Origin: an uncultured Erwinia sp.
GTDB lineage: Bacteria; Pseudomonadota; Gammaproteobacteria; Enterobacterales; Enterobacteriaceae
Direction: 5' to 3'
Assembly (NCBI GenBank): GCA_946221915.1
Contig: CAMIKG010000034.1
Location: 1 to 50,165, forward strand
Length of the DNA: 50,165 bases
Part shown: positions 48,120-50,165 of the stretch, piece after piece
Numbering within the stretch: position 1 is the stretch's first letter
Layout: the number at the start of each line of letters is the position of its first letter
Notes under the pieces: generated by a model
What the model saw: the letters and a program-made list of their open reading frames with translations, nothing else
Databases searched by the model: none
Told to the model about the DNA's origin: nothing
Translations under genes and position numbers: made by a program

Positions 48120-49160
48120 GTGACCGACAAGACCTCTCTCAGCTATAAAGACGCCGGCGTAGATATCGATGCTGGTAACGCTTTAGTCGACCGTATTAAA
48201 GGCGTAGTGAAAAAGACTCGTCGCCCGGAAGTCATGGGTGGACTGGGTGGTTTCGGCGCTCTTTGTGCATTGCCGCAAAAATACCGCGAGCCAATCCTGG
48301 TTTCCGGCACTGACGGCGTCGGCACCAAGCTGCGTCTGGCAATGGACCTGAAACGCCACGACAGTATCGGTATCGACCTGGTCGCCATGTGTGTCAATGA
48401 CCTGGTGGTCCAGGGTGCAGAGCCACTGTTCTTCCTCGACTACTACGCCACCGGCAAACTGGACGTGGATACCGCCGCCAGTGTGATCACCGGCATCGCG
48501 GAAGGTTGCCAGCAGTCTGGCTGTGCGCTGGTCGGTGGTGAAACCGCAGAAATGCCTGGCATGTACCATGGTGAAGATTACGACGTCGCGGGTTTCTGCG
48601 TCGGCGTGGTGGAAAAATCAGAAATTATTGACGGCAGCAAAGTGCAGGACGGCGACGTACTGATTGCTCTCGGCTCCAGCGGCCCGCACTCCAACGGCTA
48701 CTCGCTGGTGCGCAAAATCATCGAAGTCAGCGGCAGCCAGCCGGAAAGCGAACAGCTGGAAGGCAAATCCGTTGCCGATCACCTGCTGGAACCTACACGC
48801 ATCTACGTGAAAAACATCCTCAGCCTGATTGAACAGGTGGATGTCCATGCTATCGCCCACCTCACTGGCGGCGGCTTCTGGGAAAACATCCCGCGCGTAC
48901 TGCCGGACAACACCCAGGCGGTGCTGGAAGAGTCGAGCTGGCAGTGGCCAGCCATCTTCAGCTGGCTGCAGGAAAAGGGCAACGTCAGCCGTCACGAAAT
49001 GTACCGCACCTTCAACTGTGGTGTCGGCATGGTGATTGCGCTGAATCCGGCGGATGCGGATAAAGCCGTACAGCTGATGAGCGACGCAGGTGAAAAAGCG
49101 TGGAAAATTGGCGTTATCAAAGCCTCTGATACGGCTGAACGTGTGGTTATCAACCCATGA
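48120..49160 (+). CDS. purM: Phosphoribosylformylglycinamidine cyclo-ligase
   Basis: AIR synthetase, step five of de novo purine synthesis. 346 residues with a GTG start (TGACCGACAAGACC...), as in E. coli. Motifs: DAGNALVDRIKGVVKKTRRPEVMGGLGGFGAL at the start, GTDGVGTKLRLA (about 63), GGETAEMPGMY (about 139) and HLTGGGFWENIPRVLPD (about 246). Overlaps purN by 4 bases. Controlled by the PurR box upstream. Confidence 0.97.
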   Translation: MTDKTSLSYKDAGVDIDAGNALVDRIKGVVKKTRRPEVMGGLGGFGALCALPQKYREPILVSGTDGVGTKLRLAMDLKRHDSIGIDLVAMCVNDLVVQGAEPLFFLDYYATGKLDVDTAASVITGIAEGCQQSGCALVGGETAEMPGMYHGEDYDVAGFCVGVVEKSEIIDGSKVQDGDVLIALGSSGPHSNGYSLVRKIIEVSGSQPESEQLEGKSVADHLLEPTRIYVKNILSLIEQVDVHAIAHLTGGGFWENIPRVLPDNTQAVLEESSWQWPAIFSWLQEKGNVSRHEMYRTFNCGVGMVIALNPADADKAVQLMSDAGEKAWKIGVIKASDTAERVVINP

Positions 49161-49795
49161 AAAGAATAGTCGTGCTGGTGTCCGGTAATGGCAGCAATCT
49201 GCAAGCCATTATCGATGCCTGCCAGCAGGGACGACTCAACGGCAGCATTGCTGCCGTTTTCAGTAACAAAGCCGATGCCTATGGACTGGAACGCGCGCGC
49301 GAAGCGGGCATTCCGGCGCATGCGCTGGAAGCCGCGCAGTTCGCAGACCGTGAAGCCTTCGATCGTCAGCTGATGCTGGAAATCGATGCTTATGCACCGG
49401 ATCTGGTGGTGCTGGCAGGCTATATGCGTATTCTCAGCCCGGCGTTTGTCAGTCACTATCTGCAACGCATGCTGAATATCCACCCTTCCCTGCTGCCAAA
49501 ATATCCCGGCCTGCATACTCATCGCAAAGCGATAGAAAACGGTGATGAAGAACATGGCACTTCGGTGCATTTTGTCACGGAAGAGCTTGATGGCGGCCCG
49601 GTTATTCTGCAAGCGAAAGTGCCAATCTTCTCCGGCGACACGGAAGAGGACGTCACTGCGCGCGTGCAGCACCAGGAACACGCGATTTACCCGCTGGTGA
49701 TTGGCTGGTTTATCGATGGCCGTCTGACCATGCGTGATGGCGCGGCGTGGCTGGATGGCGCGCAGCTGCCGCCTGAAGGGCATGCGTTCGAATAA
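49157..49795 (+). CDS. purN: Phosphoribosylglycinamide formyltransferase
   Basis: Transfers formyl from 10-formyltetrahydrofolate to GAR. 212 residues (E. coli 212). VLVSGNGSNLQAIIDAC (phosphate loop), catalytic asparagine-histidine-aspartate set including NIHPSLLPKYPGLHTHRKA (about 106-124) and LDGGPVILQ with the following VPIFSGDTEED. Operon with purM. Confidence 0.97.
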   Translation: MKRIVVLVSGNGSNLQAIIDACQQGRLNGSIAAVFSNKADAYGLERAREAGIPAHALEAAQFADREAFDRQLMLEIDAYAPDLVVLAGYMRILSPAFVSHYLQRMLNIHPSLLPKYPGLHTHRKAIENGDEEHGTSVHFVTEELDGGPVILQAKVPIFSGDTEEDVTARVQHQEHAIYPLVIGWFIDGRLTMRDGAAWLDGAQLPPEGHAFE

Positions 49796-50165
49796 ATGCA
49801 AAGCGACCGCAAGGTAATGCCAGTCAGTTAAGCACTTTTATGGTTTTGTGTCTGAAGAAATAACGAAAGGATCGGGCCTGCAGCGCTGTATTTTCTCGCT
49901 GTGGTGCCCGTGAATGGGGTCGCAGCCTCAGCTGCTACAGGGCGGTTCTCGCGCCACGCTGCGCGCGGTGCCTTCGGTTCCGGCATCGCGCCGACGGACC
50001 GGCCAGAGCGGGCGTCCTGCCCGCACCGGCCTGACGCCAGCATCCCTGCTGTCGTCTCCTGGCCCGATGCCTCCACCTCAGCGCTGCGGATTGCCCTTAC
50101 GCAGCAGAGGCTGCGCCCCCTTTAACCTTCTCTGCCCGCTGTATTAAAAGACGCCAGGTTTCTGA
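49796..50165. other. Downstream region of purN, possible IS4-like end
   Basis: 370 bp. TAATGCCAGTCAGTTAAG (49815-49832) closely resembles the terminal inverted repeat of IS4 (TAATGCCGATCAGTTAAG). The rest (49880-50110) is a G+C-rich region with no recognisable gene; the short ORFs in both strands do not look like proteins. The window stops before any transposase could be seen, so the element may be a full IS, a solo end or chance resemblance. Confidence 0.35.

Noticed and set aside
49828..50076. 82-codon minus-strand frame after purN
   Set aside because: Low-complexity Ala/Gly/Arg composition from G+C-rich sequence; no ribosome site or recognisable homology.

Overview
The window is a contiguous piece of an enterobacterial (order Enterobacterales) chromosome, most likely Erwiniaceae (Pantoea, Erwinia, Mixta type). 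Its backbone follows the E. coli order around 55 min closely: maeB, talA, tktB, ypfG, nudK, acrD, ypfM, yffB, dapE, ypfN, tmcA, ypfJ, purC, bamC, dapA, gcvR, bcp, perM, bepA, yfgD, hda, uraA, upp, purM, purN. The G+C-rich coding sequence, REP-like palindromes between genes, plant-related accessory genes and the lack of ypfH after ypfN fit a plant- or insect-associated relative of E. coli rather than E. coli itself. Genus is an inference.

Region 1 (1-14.2 kb). maeB, flanked by two identical 39-bp palindromic repeats, is followed by a catabolic island between maeB and talA. The island holds a SorC-family regulator, a 6-phosphogluconate-dehydrogenase-like oxidoreductase, a TIM-barrel sugar isomerase-like protein, a triosephosphate-isomerase homologue, a fused DhaK-DhaL kinase, an MFS transporter and, divergently, an RpiB-like isomerase. 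This set matches the known D-apionate route: ApnO (oxidoisomerase), OiaC (decarboxylase to L-erythrulose), LerK (kinase), LerI and DerI (isomerases), ending in D-erythrose 4-phosphate. The next two genes, talA and tktB, encode the pentose-phosphate enzymes that use erythrose 4-phosphate. The operon has a 37-codon leader ORF coupled to the transporter start, and repeated GAACATATGAACA sites in the divergent control region.

Region 2 (14.2-26.9 kb). ypfG and nudK are followed by ansP (asparagine permease), a YhcN-type periplasmic protein and a sitABCD manganese/iron ABC transporter with tandem MntR-like boxes, where E. coli has aegA and narQ. Next are acrD with tandem BaeR-like boxes, the 20-residue gene ypfM with a palindrome over its promoter, and two tandem hok/mok/sok toxin-antitoxin loci whose long-range RNA pairings covary.

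Region 3 (26.9-39.7 kb). This is core: yffB, dapE, ypfN, tmcA, ypfJ, purC, bamC, dapA, gcvR, bcp, perM. One accessory gene sits between ypfJ and purC: a 946-residue pentapeptide-repeat protein with the layout of SopA/NleL HECT-like E3 ubiquitin ligase effectors.

Region 4 (39.7-50.2 kb). A Cache-GGDEF diguanylate cyclase and a DsrE-family protein are inserted between perM and bepA. Then come bepA, yfgD, hda (rare CTG start), a 42-bp tandem repeat array joined to a palindromic element that also occurs at 3 kb, upp-uraA, and purMN behind a PurR box. The last 370 bases have no gene and may hold the end of an IS4-like element.
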